Of a DNA stretch of 11,797 nucleotides, positions 1 to 6,174 are shown in pieces. The translations under genes were made by a program, and so were the position numbers. This DNA comes from Pseudomonadota bacterium (lineage in GTDB: Bacteria; SAR324; NAC60-12): contig JACNKY010000212.1 in NCBI GenBank assembly GCA_014381795.1, forward strand, positions 1-11,797. Direction: 5' to 3'. How positions within the stretch are numbered: position 1 is the first letter of the stretch; each line of letters starts with the position of its first letter. The notes beneath the pieces are model-generated. The model did not search any database, had not been told where the DNA came from, and was given only the letters and a program-made list of their open reading frames with translations.

Positions 1-726
1 CAGCCTAAAATTACCGCCAATGACCTGGTGGTAATATTTACGCTCACCACCATGAACTCTTTTGAGGCGCAACTGATCTGCCATTTCAGAGTTGTTGACT
101 GTAACTATCCCGCCGTCACCGACACCTCCTAAATTCTTTGAAGGAAAAAAAGAAAAACAGCCAAAATCGCCTGAACTCCCGGCACTCCTTTTTTGACCGT
201 CAATTTCACATTCTGCACCAATAGCCTGAGCAGCATCTTCAATTACAGGGATATTATATTCTCTGGATATTTTTAAAATTGCTTCCATGTCTGCGCACTG
301 ACCATAGAGATGTACCGGAATAATTGCTTTGACAAGTTTACGGGTTTGCGCGTCCATAGCGGCTAAAGCCCTTCTCAGACTTTCAGGATCTATGTTGAAA
401 GTTTGCGCATCAATATCCACAAAAACTGGAGTTGCGTTTAAACGGGCAACCACCCCCGCGGTTGCAAAAAAGGAAAAATTGCTAGTAAGGACTAAATCGC
501 CAGGACCTACGTCTAAAACCATCAGAGCCAGTAAAAGCGCATCTGTTCCTGAAGAAACTCCTACAGCGTCATTAGTTCCACAATATGCTGAAATTTCTTT
601 TTCAAGACCATCTATTTCAGGACCCATAATGTAGCGGGTTGAATCAATGACCTGAGTTACGGCTTCTACAATTTCATTACGTAACTCCTCTAAGGAAGGA
701 CGCAGGTCGAGTAATGGAACTTTCAT
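1..726 (-). CDS. DegT/DnrJ/EryC1/StrS family sugar aminotransferase (N-terminal part, C-terminus beyond the left edge)
   Basis: This is a PLP-dependent aminotransferase of the family that transfers an amino group to keto-sugar nucleotides used in surface polysaccharide, O-antigen or antibiotic sugar synthesis, in the cytoplasm. I translated the strand by hand: it is open from the ATG at 724-726 to the window edge, exactly 242 codons. Family hallmarks are the N-terminal PLLDLRP, SSGTDAL at about 58-64 (cofactor phosphate region), EDAAQAIGA at 163-171 with the PLP-contacting Asp164, and FPSKNLGG at 194-201 with the Schiff-base Lys197. The family is usually 360-400 residues, so about a third is missing to the left. 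The FFATAGVVARL and HLYGQ segments recall WbpE/WlbC-type enzymes acting on 3-keto UDP-sugars, but the substrate cannot be set from sequence. No strong Shine-Dalgarno is visible. The CPBP gene lies 93 bases upstream on the same strand. Confidence 0.93.
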   Translation of the reverse strand, partial: MKVPLLDLRPSLEELRNEIVEAVTQVIDSTRYIMGPEIDGLEKEISAYCGTNDAVGVSSGTDALLLALMVLDVGPGDLVLTSNFSFFATAGVVARLNATPVFVDIDAQTFNIDPESLRRALAAMDAQTRKLVKAIIPVHLYGQCADMEAILKISREYNIPVIEDAAQAIGAECEIDGQKRSAGSSGDFGCFSFFPSKNLGGVGDGGIVTVNNSEMADQLRLKRVHGGERKYYHQVIGGNFRL

Positions 727-819
727 AATATTTTTTAATGGTGTGAGGCTATTATTGAATTCGGTTGAACTGCTAAAGTTTGATTGTAATTTTATAAAAA
801 TAAATCTGAAAGCTCAAAA

Positions 820-1515
820 TCAAACCAATACCCAAATATCATAAAGTGCGTGTGTATAGGCAGTAATGGCAAACCCACGCATGAAATACAGAACCGTGAA
901 CAGCATGCCCGCGATCCAGCGGAACATGAAGCTGTATAACTGCCATGAATCAGCCATAGAGCCAATATAGTGGCTCAATGAAAACAGGAAGGATGCTGCT
1001 AAAACAGAAATCACTGCAGCAGTAACCTTGTTTTTGAACACGAAGTTGAGTAGCAAAAACAAAAGATTGAGTAGGATCACCCGAAAAATAATTTCTTCAA
1101 ATAAACCCGCCCCGAGGGAGAGCGCAAAATTCTGCAGAGCTCCGTTTCCCGGGCTTCCCGCGGCAAGTCCACTGAGTCTTAAAATGGACTGCAGCACCAC
1201 TCCAAGAACAAGGCTGTAGGCAAAAGCCTCAGCGAACATCAGCAAAAAATACTTCGCTTTTAATTTAACGCCGGAAGAACGAGTCATCGCCAGGGGAATC
1301 AGCGCAAAAGCAATTCCGATCATCACAAAGGTCAAGTGCTGCGCCCGTAAATCGAAGGCCATCAGGAATGTGCGGATCCACATATCGGCGGCATTTCTGA
1401 TGCCCCAATAACGGGACTGCGTTAAAATAACCAGTATTTCATAACCCACAAGTAACGGCAACGCCGCGACCACCGAATAATATGCTGATCGTGAAAAACG
1501 CCAATAATTACTCAT
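820..1515 (-). CDS. CPBP-family intramembrane metalloprotease (Abi/CAAX-protease type)
   Basis: A 231-residue polytopic membrane protein with about six hydrophobic segments. The three signature motifs of the CPBP (CAAX protease and bacteriocin-processing) family are present in order: EExxxR as E140-E141-IIF-R145, FxxxH as FSLSH at 178-182, and HxxxD as HALYD at 222-226. In the family these residues line a membrane-embedded metal site that cleaves prenylated or other membrane peptides, though many bacterial members have no known substrate. The last motif lies only a few residues from the C-terminus, so the protein is compact but complete. Start is the ATG at 1513-1515, with only a weak purine stretch upstream. 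Neighbours are a sugar aminotransferase and an SPOR protein; this gives no clear functional link. It could be an immunity or maturation protein, but no bacteriocin gene is nearby. Confidence 0.88.
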   Translation of the reverse strand: MSNYWRFSRSAYYSVVAALPLLVGYEILVILTQSRYWGIRNAADMWIRTFLMAFDLRAQHLTFVMIGIAFALIPLAMTRSSGVKLKAKYFLLMFAEAFAYSLVLGVVLQSILRLSGLAAGSPGNGALQNFALSLGAGLFEEIIFRVILLNLLFLLLNFVFKNKVTAAVISVLAASFLFSLSHYIGSMADSWQLYSFMFRWIAGMLFTVLYFMRGFAITAYTHALYDIWVLV

Positions 1516-1573
1516 GGCTGCCCGGATTAACTTTTAAATGAGAATGGTTGAAATAATGAAGCTTAATAATAGC

Positions 1574-1590
1574 CACGCTTCAGAAGCGTG
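1574..1590. repeat. Perfect inverted repeat overlapping the stop codon of the SPOR gene
   Basis: The arms CACGCTTC and GAAGCGTG are perfect complements around a single central base, which in RNA would be a 6-7 bp stem with a 3-5 nt loop. It covers the last two sense codons and the TGA stop of the SPOR-domain gene. On the minus strand it is followed by GCTATTATTAAG with no T-run, so it is not a classical intrinsic terminator. A REP-like palindrome or an mRNA 3'-end stabiliser are the alternatives. Confidence 0.6.
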
Positions 1591-2299
1591 TAACTTGGAC
1601 GGAATCGATATATTTAAGTTTTTTGAGTTTATTCGCAAATTTTTGTGTTTCTGAACGCTCTAATTTACCTACTCGTACTCGATAAAGTGTTTTGCTGCCT
1701 GCAGTGTGCTTAAAGATGAATGCTTCTTTAAAACCGCTCTTCTTGAGTTTTTCAACCAAAATTTTAGCGTTTTGATGATTACGTGAAGCAAAGACCTGAA
1801 TCGTATATGCAGCAGCTTTTTTGATTTGTGCGACAGGTTGTTTTACTTTTTCCGGACTTTCAGGAACGTCAGTTTTTGGTGCAGGATCTTGTTTTTTACT
1901 GATAATTTTTTGTTCGGTAACAGGACTTTCAGGTGCAGATATTTTTGGAACTGAGGTTTTTGGTTTTGACGGCAAAGCTGATTCCGGCTTTTCAGGCACT
2001 TTTGTCAGTTCCTCTGTTTTCTTTTTTAAATCGCGTATTCCTTCGAGGTCAAGTAAATCCTGCCCCTTTTTACGCTCTCCCAGACTGAAGAACTTTAGAT
2101 CTTCAGCTGACATGGGTTCCTCTGCCAATGAATCTGCTTCTTCTGCAGAAGTTTCCGGTGGACGCTGCATACTTTTACCGGCAATCATACCCAAATAAAA
2201 TGACGCAAACAAACTTAGGGCACTCAGAGTGAGCAAAAGTAAAACAACTGAAACAGATAACTGAAGGCGAAATACTTTTTTTGCTGGTGATTCTGGCAT
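1580..2299 (-). CDS. SPOR-domain protein with one N-terminal transmembrane helix
   Basis: A 239-residue bitopic envelope protein. A short cytoplasmic N-terminus is followed by one hydrophobic helix at about residues 14-37, a long low-complexity linker rich in Pro, Lys, Glu and Ser (about 45-160), and a C-terminal SPOR domain from about 163 to the end. The SPOR domain starts AAYTIQVFAS and contains LYRVRVGKL and a closing SVQVTRF strand, typical of the family. SPOR domains bind glycan strands lacking stem peptides, so the protein probably sits in the inner membrane with its C-terminus in the periplasm at septal or remodelled peptidoglycan, like FtsN or DedD. Nothing identifies it as FtsN itself. 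Its ATG is one base after the aat stop (TGAAATG), implying co-transcription and probable translational coupling with aat. Confidence 0.88.
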   Translation of the reverse strand: MPESPAKKVFRLQLSVSVVLLLLTLSALSLFASFYLGMIAGKSMQRPPETSAEEADSLAEEPMSAEDLKFFSLGERKKGQDLLDLEGIRDLKKKTEELTKVPEKPESALPSKPKTSVPKISAPESPVTEQKIISKKQDPAPKTDVPESPEKVKQPVAQIKKAAAYTIQVFASRNHQNAKILVEKLKKSGFKEAFIFKHTAGSKTLYRVRVGKLERSETQKFANKLKKLKYIDSVQVTRF

Positions 2300-2300
2300 T

Positions 2301-3020
2301 TCAGTTTTGAAATAATTTTGTTTTGATAGAAGCGGAACTATTGTTCCAGCTTCCGTTTAAAGTTGGTTCTTCAATGTGTATTTTCAAATTTTTCAAAAAC
2401 ACTTTCCGTTTGATTTCCCTCGCGCCCAAACTCAAGAGATGCGCTGTCGTCATTTGGCAGTCAATCATTTTAATTCCGACCTGTTTAGAAAACTCCACCA
2501 GCGCTACAAGTGCAACTTTGGAAGAATCGTTCCTTGTACTGAACATCGATTCACCAAAAAAACACTGCCCTAAGGAAATTCCATAAAGTCCTCCTACCAA
2601 TTCACCATCCAGCCAGCTTTCTACAGAATGCGCAAAACCCTCCTGATGCAGTTCCGTGTAAGCCTGCTGCATTTCAGGAATAATCCACGTTCCTTCGCCT
2701 TGCCGTATTCTAACATCGGCACAGGCTTTGATCACTTGTTGAAATGCCGAGTCGAAACGAATTTCAAGCTGTTGTTTGTGCAGGACTTTACGCAAACTGC
2801 GTGAAATTTTTAATTCTTCTGGAATTAAAACCAGACGCGGATCAGGACTCCACCACAAAATAGGTTGCCCTGCTTCATACCAGGGAAAAATACCTTTACT
2901 GTATGCAGCAAGCAAACGCTCTTTAGTTAAGTCACCCCCAACCGCCAATAACCCATCATCTTCCGCTTCTTCAGTCGGCGGAAACAAAGATACTTCAGGA
3001 AGCAGTTGGTAAACCGGCAT
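2301..3020 (-). CDS. aat: Leucyl/phenylalanyl-tRNA--protein transferase
   Basis: This cytoplasmic enzyme moves Leu or Phe from aminoacyl-tRNA to the N-terminus of proteins that begin with Arg or Lys, creating an N-degron read by ClpS/ClpAP. The 239 residues match the family length (E. coli about 234). Hallmarks seen are FPP at 13-15 followed by EDDGLLAVGGDL, YSKGIFPWY at 40-48, WWSPDPR at 56-62, TWIIPEMQQAY in the middle, and the conserved GGLYGISLGQCFFGESMFS stretch. The last dozen or so residues, after the conserved core, are Ser/Asn-rich and look unconserved. Start is the ATG at 3018-3020, where the family N-terminus begins, although the Shine-Dalgarno is poor. The downstream partner is the SPOR gene with one base between stop and start. 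No clpS, clpA or ate gene is in the window. Confidence 0.96.
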   Translation of the reverse strand: MPVYQLLPEVSLFPPTEEAEDDGLLAVGGDLTKERLLAAYSKGIFPWYEAGQPILWWSPDPRLVLIPEELKISRSLRKVLHKQQLEIRFDSAFQQVIKACADVRIRQGEGTWIIPEMQQAYTELHQEGFAHSVESWLDGELVGGLYGISLGQCFFGESMFSTRNDSSKVALVALVEFSKQVGIKMIDCQMTTAHLLSLGAREIKRKVFLKNLKIHIEEPTLNGSWNNSSASIKTKLFQN

Positions 3021-3129
3021 GGCAACTCTGTGGAGATTTTAATTAATTTTATTCGGCTTCTGACAAGCTTAAATGAAGCGCATCTTACTCTCGGTTACAC
3101 ACTCGTAATAGTCTGAAAAACGCAATTCT

Positions 3130-3170
3130 CATGCCATATAAAAGAGGCTCGACATGAAATATAAAAGGCT
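3130..3170. repeat. Two imperfect direct repeats of about 20 bases
   Basis: Copy 1 (3130-3149) and copy 2 (3153-3170) share CATG, then ATATAAAA, then GGCT, with two substitutions and a two-base gap, at a period of 21-23 bases. They lie just downstream of the cytochrome gene and about 110 bases upstream of the aat start. They could be a duplicated AT-rich promoter or protein-binding segment, or a chance slippage duplication. Confidence 0.4.
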
Positions 3171-3185
3171 GGGATTACAGGGATT

Positions 3186-3569
3186 TTATTTTAAAGGCAA
3201 ATTTAGGAACGCATGTATATTTGATATTTGCTGATTTAAATGCGGGAGCAACGGCATAATTCCGCTTGTCCTTTTTGCTTGGTAATTCTCCGGATATTTA
3301 CCGTATAGAATTTTATTTGTGAGAAGTTCTTTTGATGAACCATAAACATCTGGGCCCACACTGCCGGGTTTTTTTGGATTATAATTATGACAGGAAGTAC
3401 AATTTGCATAATAAACAGTCTTACCTTTTGCAGGATCACTGCTTGAAGTCAGAGTTTTGTTTCTGATATCAACTTCCAAAGCAGACTCTGTCTCTGTATC
3501 TTTGGGAATCTTCTGCTCACAGGCTGCAACTAATAAAAATAGGATGAGGACTAAAAAAAAGCGACGCAT
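3186..3569 (-). CDS. Small c-type cytochrome, predicted lipoprotein
   Basis: A 127-residue monohaem cytochrome c. The N-terminus MRRFFLVLILFLLVAAC is a lipoprotein signal with lipobox VAAC and lipidated Cys17, so the mature protein should be tethered to a membrane facing the periplasm. The haem motif CTSCH is at 57-61. The distal ligand is probably Met105 in GIMPLLPHL. GPDVYG after the haem site is the usual class I cytochrome segment. The mature domain is about 80 residues from haem motif to end, short but complete. It is an electron carrier of unstated partner. The nearest upstream gene on the strand encodes the membrane half of a PuuD-like protein, and PuuD normally carries a C-terminal cytochrome c, so the two may act together; a 393-base gap separates them. 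No strong Shine-Dalgarno is visible before the ATG at 3567-3569. Confidence 0.9.
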   Translation of the reverse strand: MRRFFLVLILFLLVAACEQKIPKDTETESALEVDIRNKTLTSSSDPAKGKTVYYANCTSCHNYNPKKPGSVGPDVYGSSKELLTNKILYGKYPENYQAKRTSGIMPLLPHLNQQISNIHAFLNLPLK

Positions 3570-3962
3570 GCTTATATCACTGGAATGGATTGGAGAGTTC
3601 AGGGGGGAAATGTTGTTTGGCGATAAAGTACATCATCACAAGAGTATCGATTGATGATCTTAATAAGCTGGGAATACGGCGATCTTGGACCTAATTGTTC
3701 CCACAAGCAAGCTTCTAAAAAGCCGGCTTGTGGGTGATCCATTGATTCCTCTTTCATCAGCATAACTTTTAGGAAATGAGATATAGCAGATTTGTTATTG
3801 CTTTAGAAAGAAGGACTCTATCATACAACTCACTTTTAGACAGACACATGCTACTTATATTAAAATCTTATAAATACTTTATAAGATCAACCACATATGC
3901 ATCTTTAATCTGCTTAACTTTTATTAAATATACTAATTTAAGATTAACCAGATCAACTGTCC
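3570..3962. other. 393-base AT-rich intergenic region without a credible gene
   Basis: This gap separates the cytochrome from the PuuD-like gene, both on the minus strand. The only strong structure is the hairpin at 3700-3734, listed separately. The part from about 3770 to 3960 is very AT-rich. A plus-strand reading frame at 3776-4024 overlaps the PuuD-like gene and looks spurious. I see no tRNA-like fold, no convincing promoter for the cytochrome gene and no recognisable protein remnant. Confidence 0.6.
3700..3734. repeat. Structured hairpin of 9 + 4 base pairs between the PuuD-like and cytochrome genes
   Basis: The outer arms CCCACAAGC (3700-3708) and GCTTGTGGG (3726-3734) are perfect complements. 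Inside them a symmetric two-by-two mismatch is followed by a second stem, GCTT (3711-3714) with AAGC (3720-3723), closing a five-base loop. Neither strand has a T-run after it, so it does not look like an intrinsic terminator. Candidates are a REP-like dispersed palindrome, an mRNA-processing or stabilising hairpin, or part of a small RNA. Confidence 0.6.
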
Positions 3963-4655
3963 TTAAACCAAAAGACCAATTGCTCCAAATAAAACTACTG
4001 TCAGGACAAAGCCGGAAGTTATGACACCTTTTACGGAGGCCATTGGTCCGGGTTTACCGACTATTCCATTAACTTCAAGCAAGCCGATAATTATAGCCAA
4101 AACCCAAAATAGTCCTGAAAGATTTGTGTCCTCTGTCACTGCGATAGGGAAGTGACTTGCCGCACCCATAAAGAGCAGCATCGGAATGGAAAACAATGTG
4201 TTTGTTCTGGAAGCCAATGCCGCTTTTGCAGCACAACCTGCTGCTTCAGGCAAGGCATCTCCACCGTCTGCCACTTGATTTGTAGAAGCAATGACAACTT
4301 GTTGTTTTGGCCAGATGATCATCCAAACATTCAAAAACATAAATGTTCCAAGAGCCGCTCCGGTAAGAATCAAAATCCCCCAGGATGAAGCGTAAATATC
4401 CCATCCTTTCATTCCTTTGGAAATCAAGATCAAAGTTCCTGCAAGGAAAGTAAACATGGCGCTCCATCTAAACCACCATAAAGCGCGAGGCACTAGTTTT
4501 TGCACCGCAGCGGTTTTTGAAGAGCCGTCAGTTTCTTTAAACCATTCCCCCTGCACAAAATTAAAATAATACAACAAGCCGATCCAGGTTATACCAGCCA
4601 ACAGATGTGTCCAACGTAACAATAAATACCAACCATCAATCGAGATGATTTCCAT
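3963..4655 (-). CDS. PuuD/Urate_ox_N-type integral membrane protein lacking the cytochrome domain
   Basis: A 230-residue membrane protein resembling the N-terminal membrane domain of PuuD, the membrane-bound urate hydroxylase. Family-like segments are LLLRWTHLLAGITWIG with His17, VPRALWWFRWSAMFTFLAG at about 55-73, FLNVWMIIWPKQQ at 107-119, and SRTNTLFSIPMLLFMGAASHF at 149-169 with His168. I count about six to seven membrane segments. True PuuD proteins are about 400 residues and end in a cytochrome c domain; this protein stops after the membrane part and has no CxxCH. The next gene on the strand encodes a separate cytochrome c. No other purine-catabolism gene is in the window, so urate oxidation is not established and a more general redox role is possible. 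The start is clear: ATG at 4653-4655 with AGGAGGT (4659-4665) four bases upstream. Confidence 0.82.
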   Translation of the reverse strand: MEIISIDGWYLLLRWTHLLAGITWIGLLYYFNFVQGEWFKETDGSSKTAAVQKLVPRALWWFRWSAMFTFLAGTLILISKGMKGWDIYASSWGILILTGAALGTFMFLNVWMIIWPKQQVVIASTNQVADGGDALPEAAGCAAKAALASRTNTLFSIPMLLFMGAASHFPIAVTEDTNLSGLFWVLAIIIGLLEVNGIVGKPGPMASVKGVITSGFVLTVVLFGAIGLLV

Positions 4656-4682
4656 AGTACCTCCTAATTATTAGATTAAAAA

Positions 4683-4711
4683 CTTATATTGGACATTGTT
4701 CTTCAACAAAT
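4683..4711 (-). promoter_or_regulatory. Possible promoter of the PuuD-like gene with a small inverted repeat
   Basis: On the minus strand a TATAAG box (4683-4688) lies about 30 bases before the start codon and is preceded by a weak -35 region. An inverted repeat TTGTT-GAAG-AACAA lies in the spacer and -35 area and could be an operator. The -10 box matches five of six consensus bases; the -35 does not match well. Confidence 0.3.
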
Positions 4712-4920
4712 TTCAAGCAAATACAAACGGTTCCTCAAAAATTTTATCAGCAGGAATTTAATTCTAGTATCCTATTTAAGCTAAATCTTTTAGTGGAGTA
4801 TAAATTTTAGCTGCAGAAGAAGACTTCCGAATCCGCACAACTCAGTACTAAATCTTAGGTTGAAGAAGGATCCGGTTTTTAATGTGGAAAGGTATAATAT
4901 TACCTTAAGGAGATTCAGGT

Positions 4921-5556
4921 CTACTGTTTCAAACTGCTACCGAGCAACTCCAGCAAATCCTCCACCGTGGTTCCTAGGTTGTGGTGAAAAGAATAATCCA
5001 GCTGAAAATCAGACATTAATGTGTAGTGTTTATTGCGGAAAGACAGTAAATCTCTGTAACATCTGCTGAGGGATTTTTGAGGAGTTTCTCCTTCAAAAGG
5101 CAGATATTTCCCGTTCCAGATGACCGGTTTTGGATCATGAAGGTAAGTCTCAAAAAGTTCTTCCTGTTTATTGACAGGCAGATTCAGGAGAACGGTCCGT
5201 GTCAGCTTCCGCAAACGTTTGAGCAGTGTTTCTTCAAGATAAATCAAGCTCCCCGTCGTGTCAACCACCACCGGTTTATCTTTTTGACTACTGTGTTCGA
5301 GCTCTTCGCAAACCTTTGTGATAACTTCTTTTTCAAGCTCAAGATACAGTGCTTCCGCATCCTGATAGCCTTCCGAATAAGGCTGTCCCATCCATTTTGC
5401 GAGGTTCAGTGTAGCTTTACCTTTCTTACCCAGTTCAGTCCCAAGACGATCTGCAATCAGTTCATCACAACTGTATCTGCGGTATCCCAGAGCTTCCATC
5501 TTTTTAGACCAGTGAGATTTTCCAACTCCGGACATACCAATCAAAGTAAGTTGCAT
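4921..5556 (-). CDS. Shikimate-kinase-like P-loop protein of unknown substrate
   Basis: A 211-residue soluble protein with a clear Walker A motif at the N-terminus, GMSGVGKS at 7-14 (GxxGxGKS). The fold resembles shikimate kinase: CDELIADRLG at 30-39 sits where AroK has the substrate-binding Asp pair (only Asp31 is present), VVVDTTGS at 96-103 sits where AroK has its Gly-rich TGGG loop, and LLSFRNKHYTLMSD at about 170-183 resembles the AroK segment RNPLYEEIAD. The lost glycines and the longer middle (about 40 residues over a typical 170) argue against true shikimate kinase; a related small-molecule kinase is more likely. No LSGGQ signature, so it is not the missing ThiQ. The ATG at 5554-5556 has purine-rich GAAAGAGA upstream. 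It follows thiB, thiP and an unknown gene on the same strand, possibly after a weak terminator. Confidence 0.78.
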   Translation of the reverse strand: MQLTLIGMSGVGKSHWSKKMEALGYRRYSCDELIADRLGTELGKKGKATLNLAKWMGQPYSEGYQDAEALYLELEKEVITKVCEELEHSSQKDKPVVVDTTGSLIYLEETLLKRLRKLTRTVLLNLPVNKQEELFETYLHDPKPVIWNGKYLPFEGETPQKSLSRCYRDLLSFRNKHYTLMSDFQLDYSFHHNLGTTVEDLLELLGSSLKQ

Positions 5557-5618
5557 AGATTCTCTTTCCGGAGAGTTAAAAAACCGAAATTACTGGCATG
5601 ATGTTGACTGATGGAAGT

Positions 5619-5642
5619 AAAAATTTGGAGATCTTGCCAAAT
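5619..5642 (-). terminator. Weak candidate intrinsic terminator after the unknown gene
   Basis: Read on the minus strand, ATTTGG (5637-5642) pairs with CCAAAT (5623-5628) across an eight-base loop and is followed by four further T residues. It begins 11 bases past the stop of the 135-residue protein. The stem is short and AT-rich, so it would at best be partial, and could separate the kinase-like gene from the genes before it. Confidence 0.3.
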
Positions 5643-5652
5643 CAGAAATGAC

Positions 5653-6060
5653 TCAGCAGAGGGGTATTTTAAGCAAGTTAACATATTGCTCATCGTTCAA
5701 ACGAAAAATTCCGTTTACATTTGAGATACTGACTGAAACCTCTTTAGGATCCAGACCCAGAACCACATGTTTTTCTTCATTCAAACGCAGGAAATAAAAT
5801 ATTGTCAGGTTTTCCTGCATTTCCTCGTAGTAAAAGCCGACTTTGACAATACCTTCGGAAATAAGTCCCTGAATCAATTCCGGCAGTTCATCTTCGCGAT
5901 AACCCGGAACGTTTTCAAAAGCGCCCGAGAAAGGAAATGTGCTGATAGCATATTCAAGAATTACTGATTCCAAACCTTGCTCCACTAATGAAGCAGACAA
6001 GTTTTCAGCAGCAGATTTTTCTGCAATAAACGTTTCCTCTCTTATGCTCCCAATCTCCAT
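5653..6060 (-). CDS. Unrecognised acidic protein, 135 residues
   Basis: I do not recognise this protein. It is soluble, acidic and without signal peptide, membrane segment, Cys-rich site or evident catalytic motif. The first 45 residues look helical with many Glu. Around residues 48-75 is an FENVPGYREDELPELIQGL segment that resembles a small helical unit, followed by alternating hydrophobic strands (IVKVGFYYEE, LTIFYFLRL, HVVLGLDPKEVSVSI), suggesting an alpha/beta fold of the size of small regulatory or binding domains. A coding origin is supported by its length and by GAGGGGA (6064-6070), a good Shine-Dalgarno three bases before the ATG. It starts 114 bases after the thiP stop on the same strand, so it may be transcribed with the thiamine transporter, and precedes the kinase-like gene. 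A cytoplasmic adaptor or regulator is only a guess. Confidence 0.72.
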   Translation of the reverse strand: MEIGSIREETFIAEKSAAENLSASLVEQGLESVILEYAISTFPFSGAFENVPGYREDELPELIQGLISEGIVKVGFYYEEMQENLTIFYFLRLNEEKHVVLGLDPKEVSVSISNVNGIFRLNDEQYVNLLKIPLC

Positions 6061-6174
6061 ACATCCCCTCTTTGTACGATTCTTTGGTTATCAAACTGAG
6101 TTACAATTTGTTTTCTCAGCATATCCTTTATCCTGAGTAAGAGTAAAGTTTTTTCCCTGAAAACCTCTATAATT

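Noticed and set aside
329..634. Plus-strand 101-codon frame inside the aminotransferase region
   Set aside because: It is antisense to a clear family member whose motifs are read on the minus strand; a shadow frame.
778..825. Eight-base inverted repeat GTTTGATT/AATCAAAC around the end of the CPBP gene
   Set aside because: The 32-base AT-rich spacer makes a stable hairpin unlikely, and there is no T-run; likely chance in AT-rich sequence.
3168..3181. Fourteen bases GCTGGGATTACAGG identical to a familiar part of the human Alu consensus
   Set aside because: The match is short, the flanks do not continue as Alu, and the surrounding sequence is bacterial; taken as chance, not contamination.
3776..4024. 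Plus-strand reading frame of 82 codons in the 393-base gap
   Set aside because: It overlaps the end of the PuuD-like gene on the opposite strand, has only a poorly spaced AGGA before its ATG and an AT-driven composition with no recognisable domain.
4889..4906. Inverted repeat AAGGTA/TACCTT downstream of the kinase-like gene, containing a TATAAT on the plus strand
   Set aside because: No T-run for a terminator on the minus strand and no -35 box or plausible gene for a promoter on the plus strand.
6042..6122. Minus-strand 26-codon frame starting just upstream of the unknown 135-residue gene and overlapping its start
   Set aside because: No ribosome site and no similarity seen; the larger gene has its own good Shine-Dalgarno, so a leader peptide is not supported.
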